DNA from: CAZKEG01 sp964601575 | Lineage (GTDB): Bacteria; Desulfobacterota; Thermodesulfobacteria; Thermodesulfobacteriales; Thermodesulfatatoraceae | Assembly (NCBI GenBank): GCA_964601575.1 | Contig: CAZROA010000045.1 | Span: 1-47,418 of the forward strand | DNA: 47,418 nucleotides | Direction: 5' to 3' | In this document: in pieces, positions 1 to 8,789 of the stretch | How positions within the stretch are numbered: the stretch's first letter is position 1 | Layout of the letters: each line of letters begins with the position of its first letter | Notes under the pieces: generated by a model | The model's database searches: none | Seen by the model: only the letters and a program-made list of their open reading frames with translations | Told to the model about the DNA's origin: nothing | Program-made: the position numbers and the translations under genes

Positions 1-696
1 CAGCACCTTGATTTCGTCTACACCTTGAAGTTGTTGGGGCTCCTTTATCTACTCATGTCATTCAGTTGGTTTGTCCTCCCACCCACTATCCCGGTAAAGT
101 TCGGGCTCAAGACCTATTGGGATGACTTCCGAAACCCGAGGGTCATCCTCTTTGCCCTCTGGCTCTACCTCTTTTATCTCCATTGGGGGGCTGAATTTAC
201 CAGCTACGGGCTCTTCCTGCGGGAAAACCTCGGTCTTTCCCTAAAGGGTATGGGCTTTTATATGTCAGCGGAATTTGCCATGGTCGGCCTGGCCTCGGTG
301 ATCGGGGGCTTTTCCCTAGAGGCCGGAACCAATCTTTATCGCCTGGCGGCCCTGGGGCTCTTTTGTTCCGGAGTGGGCCACATGGGTATGGTCATCGAGA
401 AACTCCCCATCAGCCTGGCCTTCAGGCTCCTTCATGGCCTGGGAGACGGGACCATCATGGTCCTTTCCTATGTAGGGATTGCCAAGCTTTTTCGGGTCGA
501 GCGCATTGGTGGAAACAGTGGCCTGATCACCCTCTCTATCATGCTGGGGAGCTTCACCGGCTCCCTTATCTTCGGCCCCCTGGGCGCCCGCTACGGCTAC
601 GGTGTACCTCTCTTTGTCTCTGGAGCCATTACCTTGGGGCTCATCCCCATGGTCTTCCTCTCCAAATTTAAGGAGATGAGCCGCTCTAAGAGCTAG
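1..696 (+). CDS. MFS transporter, C-terminal part (5' end outside window)
   Basis: The frame is open from the first base of the window with no stop upstream, so the start lies outside and about 231 C-terminal residues are seen. The protein is very hydrophobic, with about six membrane segments separated by short loops. A basic cytoplasmic end (LSKFKEMSRSKS) fits the second half of a 12-helix major facilitator. An RLLHGLGDG segment resembles the MFS loop motif region. The substrate cannot be told. Its TAG stop overlaps the stop of the convergent KamA-like gene (shared CTAG at 693-696), leaving no room for a terminator between them. Confidence 0.8.
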   Translation, partial: QHLDFVYTLKLLGLLYLLMSFSWFVLPPTIPVKFGLKTYWDDFRNPRVILFALWLYLFYLHWGAEFTSYGLFLRENLGLSLKGMGFYMSAEFAMVGLASVIGGFSLEAGTNLYRLAALGLFCSGVGHMGMVIEKLPISLAFRLLHGLGDGTIMVLSYVGIAKLFRVERIGGNSGLITLSIMLGSFTGSLIFGPLGARYGYGVPLFVSGAITLGLIPMVFLSKFKEMSRSKS

Positions 697-1832
697 ACGT
701 AGACCGTTGGAGCAAAGAGTTCGGTCTCCAGGGGATGAGCGGCGATCTCTTCAACGTAGTCGTCGAGCCAATAGGCCTCGGGGTTACGATGGTAGACCAA
801 GACCTTTCCGGTGTTGCGGTTATCCGCCGCTCGGTGGAATTTAAACACTATGTATTCTTCGGTGAGGGCCACGATCTCGATCTTTCCTAGTTCGTGAGAC
901 ATGGTGAACCTGGCCCGTTTGGCCAGCCCGGAACAAAGCCCTCGAGCCGTCTCAAAGATTTGATACCCCTCTTCGATGGGCACTGCATAGGGCCGATTCC
1001 CTACCGTGGGTCGGCACTGGAAGACATAATAAGGAGCCACGCCGACAAAGGAGAGCTTGCGGAAGAGCTCGGCCAAGACCTGCGGGTCGTCGTTTACTCC
1101 GCGGATAAGCGGGGTCTGGTTGACTACTATGGCCCCGGCCCGGATCAAGCGATGGCAGGCCTCAAGGGCCTCCTCAGTCAGTTCTCTGGGGTGATCAAAA
1201 TGGGCCATGATATAGATCTTCTTCTCCGGGGTGGAGTACTGGGCAATAAGGTCCAAGAGCTCTGGGTCAGAAGTGATGCGCTGCGGGAAATAGGCCGGGA
1301 CTTTGGTCCCCAGACGGATGATCTGGACGTGGGGGATCTCCCGCAATCTCCTGATCCACTCCTTCAACTTGGCTGTGGGAAGCATCAAGGCATCGCCGCC
1401 GGAGAGGATGACGTTGGTGATCTCGGTATGGAGTCTTATATAACGGATGGCACCGTCTATATCGCGCAAGACCTCAGGTCTTCCCCCATCGAGGAAGAGC
1501 CGTTTACGAAAACAGTAGCGGCAGAGCCCGGCGCAAACATTACTGGCCAAGAGGAGGACGGTGGAATCATATTTATGTTGGAGGCCTTCGAGCACGGTGT
1601 AGGCCTTCTCATTAGAAGGATCAAGGGCCCCCCACTCCCACTCCTTTAATTCATCGGTATGCGGCAGGACAATGCGGGCCAAGGGATCATTCGGATCCGA
1701 GAGGTCGATGAGGTTAAAATAGTAATGGGTACACTTCAGGGGATATTTGGCCACCACTTCACTCAAGTCCTGCCTTTCCGCCAAGGACGGTATTTGTCGT
1801 AAGCTGGTTATAAAGTTAGTCCTATGCGCCAT
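693..1832 (-). CDS. KamA/EpmB-family radical SAM protein (lysine 2,3-aminomutase-like)
   Basis: The protein has 379 residues. The radical SAM cysteine motif CAGLCRYC is at residues 100-107, with the aromatic/basic FRKR following it as in lysine 2,3-aminomutases. SGGDALML follows as the SAM-binding glycine motif. Lys317 in ELGKIEI lies where the PLP-binding lysine of KamA is expected. The family migrates amino groups on free lysine or, as EpmB, on a lysine used to modify EF-P; no EF-P gene is in the window, so the substrate is open. The ATG at 1832 is preceded by AAAGGAGGGAT, a strong ribosome site. The gene appears to be transcribed alone after a 239-base intergenic region. Confidence 0.8.
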   Translation of the reverse strand: MAHRTNFITSLRQIPSLAERQDLSEVVAKYPLKCTHYYFNLIDLSDPNDPLARIVLPHTDELKEWEWGALDPSNEKAYTVLEGLQHKYDSTVLLLASNVCAGLCRYCFRKRLFLDGGRPEVLRDIDGAIRYIRLHTEITNVILSGGDALMLPTAKLKEWIRRLREIPHVQIIRLGTKVPAYFPQRITSDPELLDLIAQYSTPEKKIYIMAHFDHPRELTEEALEACHRLIRAGAIVVNQTPLIRGVNDDPQVLAELFRKLSFVGVAPYYVFQCRPTVGNRPYAVPIEEGYQIFETARGLCSGLAKRARFTMSHELGKIEIVALTEEYIVFKFHRAADNRNTGKVLVYHRNPEAYWLDDYVEEIAAHPLETELFAPTVYV

Positions 1833-2071
1833 TTATCCCTCCTTTTGCTTTCACTTCAAGACGCTTTTCAATGGATTAGCGGCAGGCAAACGCCGCTGGA
1901 AATACAAATCAGGCCGGAATAGTTTCAGGAGTTTTGTAGCATTTTTTTAACAGATAAACAAAAAATCCGTCAAGGAAAAAAGGCCGAATATTTAGAAAAG
2001 ACCCCTTTCTCCGGTAAATTTGATTCTTTTTCTCAGAATCAATAACAGTTTTCTCTTCAGAGGTAATTTTT
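1833..2071. other. Intergenic region with possible kamA-like promoter
   Basis: This 239-base AT-rich stretch lies between two minus-strand genes. On the minus strand, around 1973-1945, TTGACG is followed about 17 bases later by TTAAAA, a plausible sigma-70-type promoter for the KamA-like gene. A short hairpin (GATTC/GAATC) lies near 2023-2041 but is not followed by a T run. A 71-codon minus-strand reading frame crosses here, but its composition is not protein-like and it overlaps the end of the neighbouring gene. Confidence 0.3.
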
Positions 2072-2659
2072 CTAGAACAGGTGACACAGGGCAGAAACAC
2101 CAAGAGGGAGGAGAAGATTGTCATTGATCGGGGAAAGGTTTTCCAAAAGGGCGGCCAAGACGGCCAGAAAAAGGGCTGATCTAAGGGGAAGCCCGGCCAG
2201 ATAGAAGATTGAAGAGCTTACCAGAAAAAAGACCGCCGTGCCTTCAAGGCTCTTTCGGAGCAAGCGGTGCCGACCAAAGAGCACCCCCGCACACGAGGCC
2301 AGGGGATCGGCTATGGCCAGGACCAAGAGCCCTAAAGTGGCACACCAAGACCCAAAAAAGAAAAAAGAAAGGGCCACACCCCAGAAGAAATAAAAACTCC
2401 CGGAAAGCCTTTGGTGTTCCTCAGGACGCATAAGTCTGGCAAAGACCTTCTCCAAGAGATGGGCCACCACCTGGAATTTCAAGCGTAGGAACTCGATGAT
2501 CGACACCGAGCAGGCCAAGGCCAGAAAGACGACCTTGGCCTTTGAGCCGAAGAATTTGGGCACCAGGAGGAGAAGGAGGCCGGAGAGGTGAAAGAGCTTT
2601 CGGGAAAGCTCTAATCTATTCCCATTCAATGGTGGCCGGGGGCTTGGAGGAAATGTCAT
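2072..2659 (-). CDS. Dolichol kinase / phosphatidate cytidylyltransferase-like membrane protein
   Basis: About 195 residues are encoded. After a short leader, the RKLFHLSG segment is the conserved opening of the SEC59/DGK1/VTE5 family of CTP-dependent lipid or isoprenoid-alcohol kinases. IADPLASCAGVLFGRHRL and KSLEGTAVFF match the usual glycine- and acid-containing signatures (D-P-A..G..G and K(S/T)xEG). Five to six membrane helices are visible. The likely role is phosphorylation of a lipid or polyprenol headgroup at the inner membrane. The start is uncertain: ATG 2659, GTG 2668 and TTG 2629 are all in frame, none has a good ribosome site, and all overlap the 3' end of guaA. This suggests translational coupling to guaA. 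Confidence 0.7.
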   Translation of the reverse strand: MTFPPSPRPPLNGNRLELSRKLFHLSGLLLLLVPKFFGSKAKVVFLALACSVSIIEFLRLKFQVVAHLLEKVFARLMRPEEHQRLSGSFYFFWGVALSFFFFGSWCATLGLLVLAIADPLASCAGVLFGRHRLLRKSLEGTAVFFLVSSSIFYLAGLPLRSALFLAVLAALLENLSPINDNLLLPLGVSALCHLF

Positions 2660-4163
2660 AGACCACACGGTTTATGCCGCGGACCTCATTGATGATTCGA
2701 TTAGAGATCTTGGCCAGGAGTTCATAAGGTAGTCTGGTCCAGTCCGCCGTCATGGCATCCACGCTGTCCACACAACGAATGGCCACTACGTATTCATAGG
2801 TGCGAAAATCACCCATTACCCCCACGGTCTTGATGGGTAAGAGCACGGCAAAGCTCTGCCAGACCCTGCGGTACCAACCGCTCTTTTTCATCTCTTCAAG
2901 GACAATGGCATCGGCCTCACGCAGGATCTCAAGCTTGTCTTTGGTCACCTCTCCCAGGATACGAATGGCAAGCCCCGGCCCGGGAAAGGGCTGGCGATAG
3001 ACGATGTCTTCCGGGAGACCAAGTTCCTTGGCAATCTCCCGGACTTCGTCCTTAAAGAGCTCACGCAGGGGTTCGATGAGTTTTAATTTCATTCGTTCCG
3101 GAAGTCCACCCACGTTGTGATGAGACTTGATGGTGGCCGAGGGTCCTCTAAAAGAGACGCTCTCGATCACATCCGGGTAAAGGGTCCCTTGGGCAAGATA
3201 GGCCACATCACCCACTTTATGGGCCTCTTCCTCAAAGACCTCAATAAAGGTATGGCCGATGATCCGTCGTTTCTCTTCCGGGTCGACCACCCCTTTGAGT
3301 CGTGAGAGAAAACGTTCTGAGGCATCGACATAATGCACCTTAAGCCCCAGCGAAGACATAAGGGCAAGGACGCTCTCTGCTTCGTTCTTGCGCAAGACCC
3401 CGTTGTTCACAAAGATGGGCACCAATCGGTCACCGATGGCCCGATGGACCAAGATGGCGGTCACCGTGGAGTCGATCCCCCCGGAAAGGGCACAGATAAC
3501 CTTCTCCCCGGCCCCGACCATCTGGCGGATCTCTTCCACCGTCTTTTCGATAAAGGATTTCATGGTCCAGGTCGGGATCGCCTTAGCGATACGCAAGACA
3601 AAATTGGCCAAGACTTCTCGCCCGATCTCGGTATGGACCACCTCTGGATGAAACTGAACGCCAAAGAGGGGTCTTTCTTTGTGTTTGATGGCGGCATAGG
3701 GGGAATTCTCGCTCTCGGCGATGGAGACAAAACCCGGAGGTAGTTCCTCCACCCGATCTCCGTGGCTCATCCAAACCCGATACTTGCGTGAAGGATCAAG
3801 TCCGTAGAAGAGATCCGAATGATCAAGGATGGTCAGCTCCGCCGGACCATATTCCCGCTTTTCGCTGTGTTCGACCCGCCCCCCTAAGAGATGGGCCATG
3901 AGCTGCATACCGTAGCAGATACCGAGGATAGGCACTCCGAGGTCAAAGAGTTCCTTGGGGACGGTGGGGGCATCCTGATCGTAGACACTGGCCGGCCCTC
4001 CAGAAAGGATGATCCCCTTGGGGGAGAAGGCCTTTATCTCTTCAAGCGAGGCGGTACAAGGCCTTATTTCACTGTAGACCTGAAACTCGCGCACCCTTCG
4101 GGCGATAAGCTGAGTGGTTTGTGAGCCAAAATCAAGGACTAGGATACGATCACCGTGTTCCAT
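2616..4163 (-). CDS. guaA: GMP synthase (glutamine-hydrolysing)
   Basis: This full-length enzyme has 515 residues. It makes GMP from XMP, ATP and glutamine in the cytoplasm. The N-terminal class I glutamine amidotransferase carries the nucleophile Cys83 in GICYGMQ, and FGVQFHPEV holds the partner His. The central ATP-pyrophosphatase P-loop is ALSGGIDST. The C-terminal dimerisation domain ends in the typical KPPATIEWE. The ATG at 4163 has the ribosome site AAGGAGGT, which is itself formed by the last codons and stop of the upstream psiE-like gene. Translation of the two genes is therefore likely coupled. Confidence 0.97.
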   Translation of the reverse strand: MEHGDRILVLDFGSQTTQLIARRVREFQVYSEIRPCTASLEEIKAFSPKGIILSGGPASVYDQDAPTVPKELFDLGVPILGICYGMQLMAHLLGGRVEHSEKREYGPAELTILDHSDLFYGLDPSRKYRVWMSHGDRVEELPPGFVSIAESENSPYAAIKHKERPLFGVQFHPEVVHTEIGREVLANFVLRIAKAIPTWTMKSFIEKTVEEIRQMVGAGEKVICALSGGIDSTVTAILVHRAIGDRLVPIFVNNGVLRKNEAESVLALMSSLGLKVHYVDASERFLSRLKGVVDPEEKRRIIGHTFIEVFEEEAHKVGDVAYLAQGTLYPDVIESVSFRGPSATIKSHHNVGGLPERMKLKLIEPLRELFKDEVREIAKELGLPEDIVYRQPFPGPGLAIRILGEVTKDKLEILREADAIVLEEMKKSGWYRRVWQSFAVLLPIKTVGVMGDFRTYEYVVAIRCVDSVDAMTADWTRLPYELLAKISNRIINEVRGINRVVYDISSKPPATIEWE

Positions 4164-4165
4164 GG

Positions 4166-4636
4166 CTACCTCCTTGAACGTCGGAGGAGGACCACCGCCC
4201 CAACCAAGGCTAGAATCAAGGCCCCCATGATGACCATCTCGAACATATAATACCGGAGTCTGTCCATGGGGACCTCGCCGGCATGAGAAGTCTCAAAAGA
4301 AAGGATCAAAAGACGCCTTACCGTGGCAATGATACCCACCATTAAAAAGGGTTCTATACAGGCCAGGTGATATTCTTCTCCAAAGACGATCTGAACCGTG
4401 TGGAGGATCTCAAGGAACATAAGGGCCAACAAAAAACGATCCATCACCCGGAGGATACCCGGGGCAAAGGCCTTTTGATAAAGGACATCCATTAGAGTTC
4501 GGCCCCCGTCCCAGAGGATGATTCCGGTGGCCGTCAAAATCAAGAGGGCGACCACGATATAAAAAAATCGCTCGACCTTAAGGAGCCATTCTTGTAAAAG
4601 GAGATCCCAAAACGGACGTTGTGGCGGCTTAGCCAT
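4166..4636 (-). CDS. PsiE-family (phosphate-starvation-inducible) membrane protein
   Basis: This small integral membrane protein has 156 residues and four predicted helices (VERFFYIVVALLILTATG; a helix around ILRVMDRFLLALMFLEILH; IEPFLMVGIIATVRRLLIL; and a C-terminal helix). The pattern E-(I/L)-H-T and the IEPFLMVGIIATVRR segment match the PsiE family, whose biochemical role is unknown. ATG 4636 was chosen because upstream in-frame ATG 4708 would overlap the divergent HAD gene start and add a non-conserved leader. The gene stops 2 bases before guaA and supplies guaA's Shine-Dalgarno. Confidence 0.75.
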   Translation of the reverse strand: MAKPPQRPFWDLLLQEWLLKVERFFYIVVALLILTATGIILWDGGRTLMDVLYQKAFAPGILRVMDRFLLALMFLEILHTVQIVFGEEYHLACIEPFLMVGIIATVRRLLILSFETSHAGEVPMDRLRYYMFEMVIMGALILALVGAVVLLRRSRR

Positions 4637-4701
4637 CTTGCATCTTTTACCATAGATCTTATGCCTTTGTAAGAAGGATATTTTGCGCAAGGGGGGAGGC
4701 C

Positions 4702-5757
4702 ATGCCACAACTCAATCTGGATTGCGAAGGGCCTTTGACCTTAAATGACAACGCCTTTGAATTATGTGAAGCCTTTATCCCCCAAGGGGACAAGTTCTTT
4801 GCCCTGATCTCCAAATATGATGACTACTTGGCAGACGTAGAAAGGCGCCCGGGATATAAGGCCGGCGATACGTTGAAGCTCATCCTGCCCTTCCTCTCCG
4901 CCTTTGGGGTAAGCAACGAGTTGGTGCGGGATTTTTCAAGAAAGACCATCAAGGTCCTCCCCGGGGCCGCCGAGTTGTTACGCCTGGCCCAGAGTCTTTT
5001 GCCTACCTTCATTATCAGTACCAGTTATCAGCCTTATTTAGAGGCCTTGTGCGAGATCACCGATTTTCCGATGACCAATGTCTTTTGCACCGAGGTGGAC
5101 TTTGATCGCCACCGACCTCGTGGGGCGGAAGAAAGGCTTTTAAGAGAGCTGGCGCAAGAAATAGCCACCCTGCCGATGATCGAATGGCCAGAAGGGGCCA
5201 AAGGCCTCGATGATCTTCCCCCAGAGAGTCAAAGAGTGGTCCTCAGATTAGAAGAAATCTTTTGGAAAATAATTCCCGAGCTTGAGAGCGGACGTTTTCT
5301 TGAAGAGGTAAACCCCATCGGAGGCCAAGAAAAGGCCCGGGCTGTGCAAGAAAGTCTTTCGGCCACAGGCTTTTCTGCCGAAGAGGTCCTCTATGTGGGA
5401 GACAGCATCACCGATGTCCAGGCCTTTGAGTTAGTCAAAGAGGCCTCCGGCGGAGCCGTCTCGTTTAACGGTAATCGCTATGCCCTGCGGGCAGCGGAGT
5501 TTTACTGCCTGGCCCCACAGGCCTATGTCATCGCCTGTCTGGCCGTGGTCTTTGCCGATGATGGGCGAGAAGGCCTTTTCCGTGAGGCAGAAAGGAGGGA
5601 TTTTTCTCCGTGCAAAAGGCTTCCTTCCGTACTTTCTCCCTGGCCTAAAGGGATGAAGTTTGGCCTGATTCAGGCCGAAGAGTTTGAGAAACTGGTCGAA
5701 GAAAGCCTTGCCATGCGTAAAAAAGTCCGGGGTGAAGCCATAGGAGCTCTAGGATGA
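4702..5757 (+). CDS. HAD-superfamily hydrolase of the AF_1437/EhaR-like archaeal type
   Basis: The protein has 351 residues. The N-terminal motif LDCEGPLTLNDNAFEL carries the presumptive nucleophile Asp7. It matches the DCEGP(I/L)xxND signature of a HAD group found mainly in methanogens, where it was named EhaR. The second motif is seen in the STSYQP segment, and the Mg-binding motif IV as YVGDSITD. The substrate is unknown, and the link to energy-converting hydrogenase in methanogens rests on gene context only. The ribosome site GGGGGGAGG lies just before ATG 4702. The gene's TGA overlaps the rhomboid ATG (ATGA), so the two are probably co-translated. Confidence 0.75.
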   Translation: MPQLNLDCEGPLTLNDNAFELCEAFIPQGDKFFALISKYDDYLADVERRPGYKAGDTLKLILPFLSAFGVSNELVRDFSRKTIKVLPGAAELLRLAQSLLPTFIISTSYQPYLEALCEITDFPMTNVFCTEVDFDRHRPRGAEERLLRELAQEIATLPMIEWPEGAKGLDDLPPESQRVVLRLEEIFWKIIPELESGRFLEEVNPIGGQEKARAVQESLSATGFSAEEVLYVGDSITDVQAFELVKEASGGAVSFNGNRYALRAAEFYCLAPQAYVIACLAVVFADDGREGLFREAERRDFSPCKRLPSVLSPWPKGMKFGLIQAEEFEKLVEESLAMRKKVRGEAIGALG

Positions 5758-6494
5758 TACCTATTCAAGACATAGTCCCGCGTCGAAGCGTTCCTATAGT
5801 GACCTTTGGTCTTATCTTGATCAATGTGGCCGTCTTTTTACTCGAGCTCTCCCTGCCTCCGGGGGTGCTTGAAAAGCTTACCTTTTATCTCGGTGTGGTC
5901 CCGGCTCGATATACCCACCCTTATTGGTCACTGACCCATAGCATTCCCGGCCTTCATTATTTGGCCTTCTTTACGGCCATGTTCCTCCACGGAGGCTGGA
6001 TCCATCTGATCGGCAACATGTGGACCTTGTGGATCTTTGGTGACAATGTGGAAGACCGCATGGGACACCTGCGTTTCCTGGTCTTCTATCTTCTTTGCGG
6101 TTTGGCGGCAGAGATATTCCATGTCTGGATGCATCCTCATTCTACGGTGCCGGTAATCGGGGCCTCGGGGGCTATTTCCGGGGTGCTCGGGGCCTATTAT
6201 GCCCTCTTCCCCTTTGCCCGGGTGATCGTCATGATCCCAATCTTTTTCTTCCCCTTCTTTTTTGAGATGCCGGCCATCCTCTATATCGGTATTTGGTACC
6301 TGATGCAGGTCTTTAGCGGAACGCTTTCGGTGGTGCATGGTACCATCGGCGGCGTGGCCTGGTGGGCCCATGTCGGGGGATTTATCACCGGGCTCTTTAC
6401 CCACCGGCTCTTCTGTCGCCGACGCCGGTATTATCGAGACGAAGAGGTCCCTTGGGGAATCTTTTTCTCCATCGGTGAAAAAAACAATCGTTAG
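5754..6494 (+). CDS. Rhomboid-family intramembrane serine protease
   Basis: The protein has 246 residues and at least six membrane helices. The catalytic dyad is visible as Ser138 in GASGA and His206 in AHVGGF. The upstream HGGWIHLIGNMWTLWIFG segment is the conserved HxxxN region of bacterial rhomboids. The family cleaves transmembrane segments of client proteins within the bilayer. The N-terminal IPIQDIVPRRSVPIVTFGLI is the usual short cytoplasmic lead-in. It starts on the ATGA that ends the HAD gene and is followed by a second membrane-anchored protease gene, so the locus looks devoted to membrane protein turnover. Confidence 0.9.
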   Translation: MIPIQDIVPRRSVPIVTFGLILINVAVFLLELSLPPGVLEKLTFYLGVVPARYTHPYWSLTHSIPGLHYLAFFTAMFLHGGWIHLIGNMWTLWIFGDNVEDRMGHLRFLVFYLLCGLAAEIFHVWMHPHSTVPVIGASGAISGVLGAYYALFPFARVIVMIPIFFFPFFFEMPAILYIGIWYLMQVFSGTLSVVHGTIGGVAWWAHVGGFITGLFTHRLFCRRRRYYRDEEVPWGIFFSIGEKNNR

Positions 6495-6504
6495 GAGGGA
6501 GACC

Positions 6505-7377
6505 ATGACTGGTTTTGATATTTTCTGGCTATTTTTCATCTTGATGACCTTACAGCCCATCTTACGTCAGCGCTTCCTGGAGGCTGCCAGGCAACGGATG
6601 ATTGCCAAACTGGAACAAAAACGAAATTCACGGGTCATCCTCTTGGTCCATCGCCAGGAAACCATGAGTTTCTTTGGTTTTCCGATCATGCGTTTTATTG
6701 ACATCAATGATTCTGAACAGGTCATCCGCGCCATCCATCTCACCGACCCCGAGGTCCCGATTGACATCATTTTACATACCCCCGGCGGGCTAGTGCTTGC
6801 TGCCCTCCAGATTGCCCGGGCGGTTAAGCGCCACAAGGCCAAGGTCACCGCCTTTGTACCGCATTACGCCATGAGCGGGGGGACCTTGATTGCTCTTGCG
6901 GCAGACGAGATCGTCATGGATGAACACGCGGTCTTAGGCCCGGTCGATCCCCAGCTTGGGCAATCCCCGGCGGCCTCTTTGGTCAAGGTCGTCCAACAAA
7001 AACCCATTGAGCATATCGATGACCAGACCTTGATCATGGCTGACGTAGCGGAAAAGGCCCTGCGTCAGATGAAACAAAACCTGAAAGAACTACTAGAAGG
7101 CAAATATCCGCCGGAGAAGGTAGAAGAATTGGCCGAGATCTTGTCTCAAGGACGCTGGACCCATGATTACCCCATCACCTTTGATGAGGCCCAGCGCCTG
7201 GGGCTTCCGGTGCGTAAAGATATGCCCACCGAGGTCTATCAGCTCATGAGCCTCTTTCCACAGCCGGTTCGTCAGCAACCTTCGGTGGAATTTGCCCCCA
7301 CCCCGAGGAGACTCCCTTCCCGAGGGGACCAAAATGGCTTAAGCTCTCTGATCAAGGTCTTTTTAGGCAAGTCCTAA
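6505..7377 (+). CDS. SDH_sah-family ClpP-fold serine protease, membrane anchored
   Basis: The protein has 290 residues. One N-terminal membrane helix (residues 3-20) is followed by a crotonase/ClpP-like domain. That domain has HTPGG at 91-95 (oxyanion-hole glycines) and Ser124 in YAMSGGT, the pattern of serine dehydrogenase proteinase (SDH_sah). LGPVDPQLG is a further family hallmark. The likely role is a membrane-tethered serine protease, perhaps in quality control beside the rhomboid. ATG 6505 is chosen because TTAGGAGGGAGACC precedes it; an in-frame upstream extension would overlap the rhomboid gene by more than 150 bases. The C-terminal 40 residues are Pro/Arg rich and probably unstructured. 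Confidence 0.82.
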   Translation: MTGFDIFWLFFILMTLQPILRQRFLEAARQRMIAKLEQKRNSRVILLVHRQETMSFFGFPIMRFIDINDSEQVIRAIHLTDPEVPIDIILHTPGGLVLAALQIARAVKRHKAKVTAFVPHYAMSGGTLIALAADEIVMDEHAVLGPVDPQLGQSPAASLVKVVQQKPIEHIDDQTLIMADVAEKALRQMKQNLKELLEGKYPPEKVEELAEILSQGRWTHDYPITFDEAQRLGLPVRKDMPTEVYQLMSLFPQPVRQQPSVEFAPTPRRLPSRGDQNGLSSLIKVFLGKS

Positions 7378-7388
7378 GGAGGTAGACC

Positions 7389-8789
7389 ATGAGTGAAGAC
7401 CTCAAGGAGCTCAAGGAAAGGCTTTCTTATCACTCCCCTCATGTGTGGGACAAGTTGGCCGAAGACGAAAAAAACGCCTTGGAGATCCTGGCCAAGGACT
7501 ATCGTGAATTCTTAAGCCAGGCCAAGACCGAACGCAAATGCGTAAAGGTCATGATCGATCTTTTAGAAAAACGGGGGTTTCAACCCGAAGGCCCGGGTCG
7601 GTTCTATAAGGTCTTTCGCGGGAAGACCCTGGCGGCGGTAGTGGCTGGCCGCAAGCCGGCTTATCACGGCGTACGTCTCATCGCCGCCCATATCGATAGC
7701 CCGCGTCTGGACCTTAAGCTTCACCCTCTGCTGGAAGAATTTGAAATGGCCTACCTCAAGACCCATTACTACGGCGGGATCAAAAAATATCACTGGGTAG
7801 CCATGCCCTTGGCCTTGCATGGGGTAGTGGTCAAGGGTGATGGAACGGTGGTGGAGATCGAGATCGGTGAAGACCCAGAAGACCCGGTGCTTACCATCTG
7901 TGACCTCCTGCCCCACCTGGCCCGTAAGGTCCAGGGAGATAAGAAAGTCTTTGAGGCCATCCCTGGAGAGAAATTAAACGTCCTCTTTGGCGGTATTCCC
8001 ATTGGGGATAAAGAGGAAGAAAAGGAACGGGTCAAACTCGGAATCTTGAAGCTCCTCCATGACCGCTATGGACTCACAGAAGAAGACTTCATCAGTGCCG
8101 AGCTTGAGGTTGTTCCTGCCGGCCCAGCGCGGGAAGTAGGGCTTGATCGGGCCTTTATCGGTGGCTACGGCCAGGACGATCGCATCTGTGCCTTCACCGC
8201 CCTGGCCGCCATCCTCAATCTCGAAGCCCCGGAGTATACCTGTGTGGCCTTATTTTTAGACAAAGAGGAGATCGGCTCTGATGGCAACACCGGAGCCAAG
8301 AGCCGTCTGCTTGAGAAGCTTTACTATGATTTGCTCAGGTCCGTTGGGGTGCCAATCTCCGCCGACACCGTGCTAGAAATGTTCTTCAAGACCAAGGCCA
8401 TCTCCGGGGATGTCACCGCTGGCATTGATCCCTTTTATCTTGAGGTACACGAGAAACTAAACGATGCCCGGATGGGCCATGGAGTGGTCCTTACCAAATA
8501 TACCGGGCACCGTGGCAAATACGAGGCCAACGATGCCCATGCCGAGTATGTCGGCTGGCTAAGGAAGATCCTCAACCAGGCTGGCGTAGTCTGGCAGGCG
8601 GCTTCTTGCGGCAAGATAGACGAAGGCGGTGGTGGCACAGTGGCCAAGTATTTGGCCTACTACGGCATGGATATCGTCGATCTAGGTCCTCCGGTCCTTT
8701 CCATGCACTCACCCTTTGAGATTTGCCACAAGGGTGACCTTTATATGACCTATCGAGCCTATAAGGCCTTCTTTGAAGCCGGGGAATAA
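7389..8789 (+). CDS. M18-family zinc aminopeptidase
   Basis: The protein has 466 residues and resembles aspartyl/leucyl aminopeptidases of family M18. Metal and catalytic signatures in order are AAHIDSPRLDLK (first His/Asp), GGYGQDDRICAF (bridging Asp), DKEEIGSDGNTGAKS (Glu pair) and the late SMHSPFEICHKGD segment with the last His. It removes N-terminal amino acids from peptides in the cytoplasm. The start ATG 7389 follows AAGGAGGTAGACC. Its stop TAA shares one base with the ATG of the next gene. Confidence 0.9.
   Translation: MSEDLKELKERLSYHSPHVWDKLAEDEKNALEILAKDYREFLSQAKTERKCVKVMIDLLEKRGFQPEGPGRFYKVFRGKTLAAVVAGRKPAYHGVRLIAAHIDSPRLDLKLHPLLEEFEMAYLKTHYYGGIKKYHWVAMPLALHGVVVKGDGTVVEIEIGEDPEDPVLTICDLLPHLARKVQGDKKVFEAIPGEKLNVLFGGIPIGDKEEEKERVKLGILKLLHDRYGLTEEDFISAELEVVPAGPAREVGLDRAFIGGYGQDDRICAFTALAAILNLEAPEYTCVALFLDKEEIGSDGNTGAKSRLLEKLYYDLLRSVGVPISADTVLEMFFKTKAISGDVTAGIDPFYLEVHEKLNDARMGHGVVLTKYTGHRGKYEANDAHAEYVGWLRKILNQAGVVWQAASCGKIDEGGGGTVAKYLAYYGMDIVDLGPPVLSMHSPFEICHKGDLYMTYRAYKAFFEAGE

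Noticed and set aside
894..1649. 251-codon plus-strand frame opposite the KamA-like gene
   Set aside because: It is antisense to a gene with intact radical SAM motifs; its translation lacks any domain and is Gly/Asp/His rich as expected of a shadow.
1909..2124. 71-codon minus-strand frame in the intergenic region
   Set aside because: Overlaps the end of the dolichol-kinase-like gene, no ribosome site, composition follows AT-rich DNA.
5928..6560. 210-codon minus-strand frame opposite the rhomboid gene
   Set aside because: Low-complexity His/Asp/Gly composition and full overlap with the rhomboid catalytic residues.
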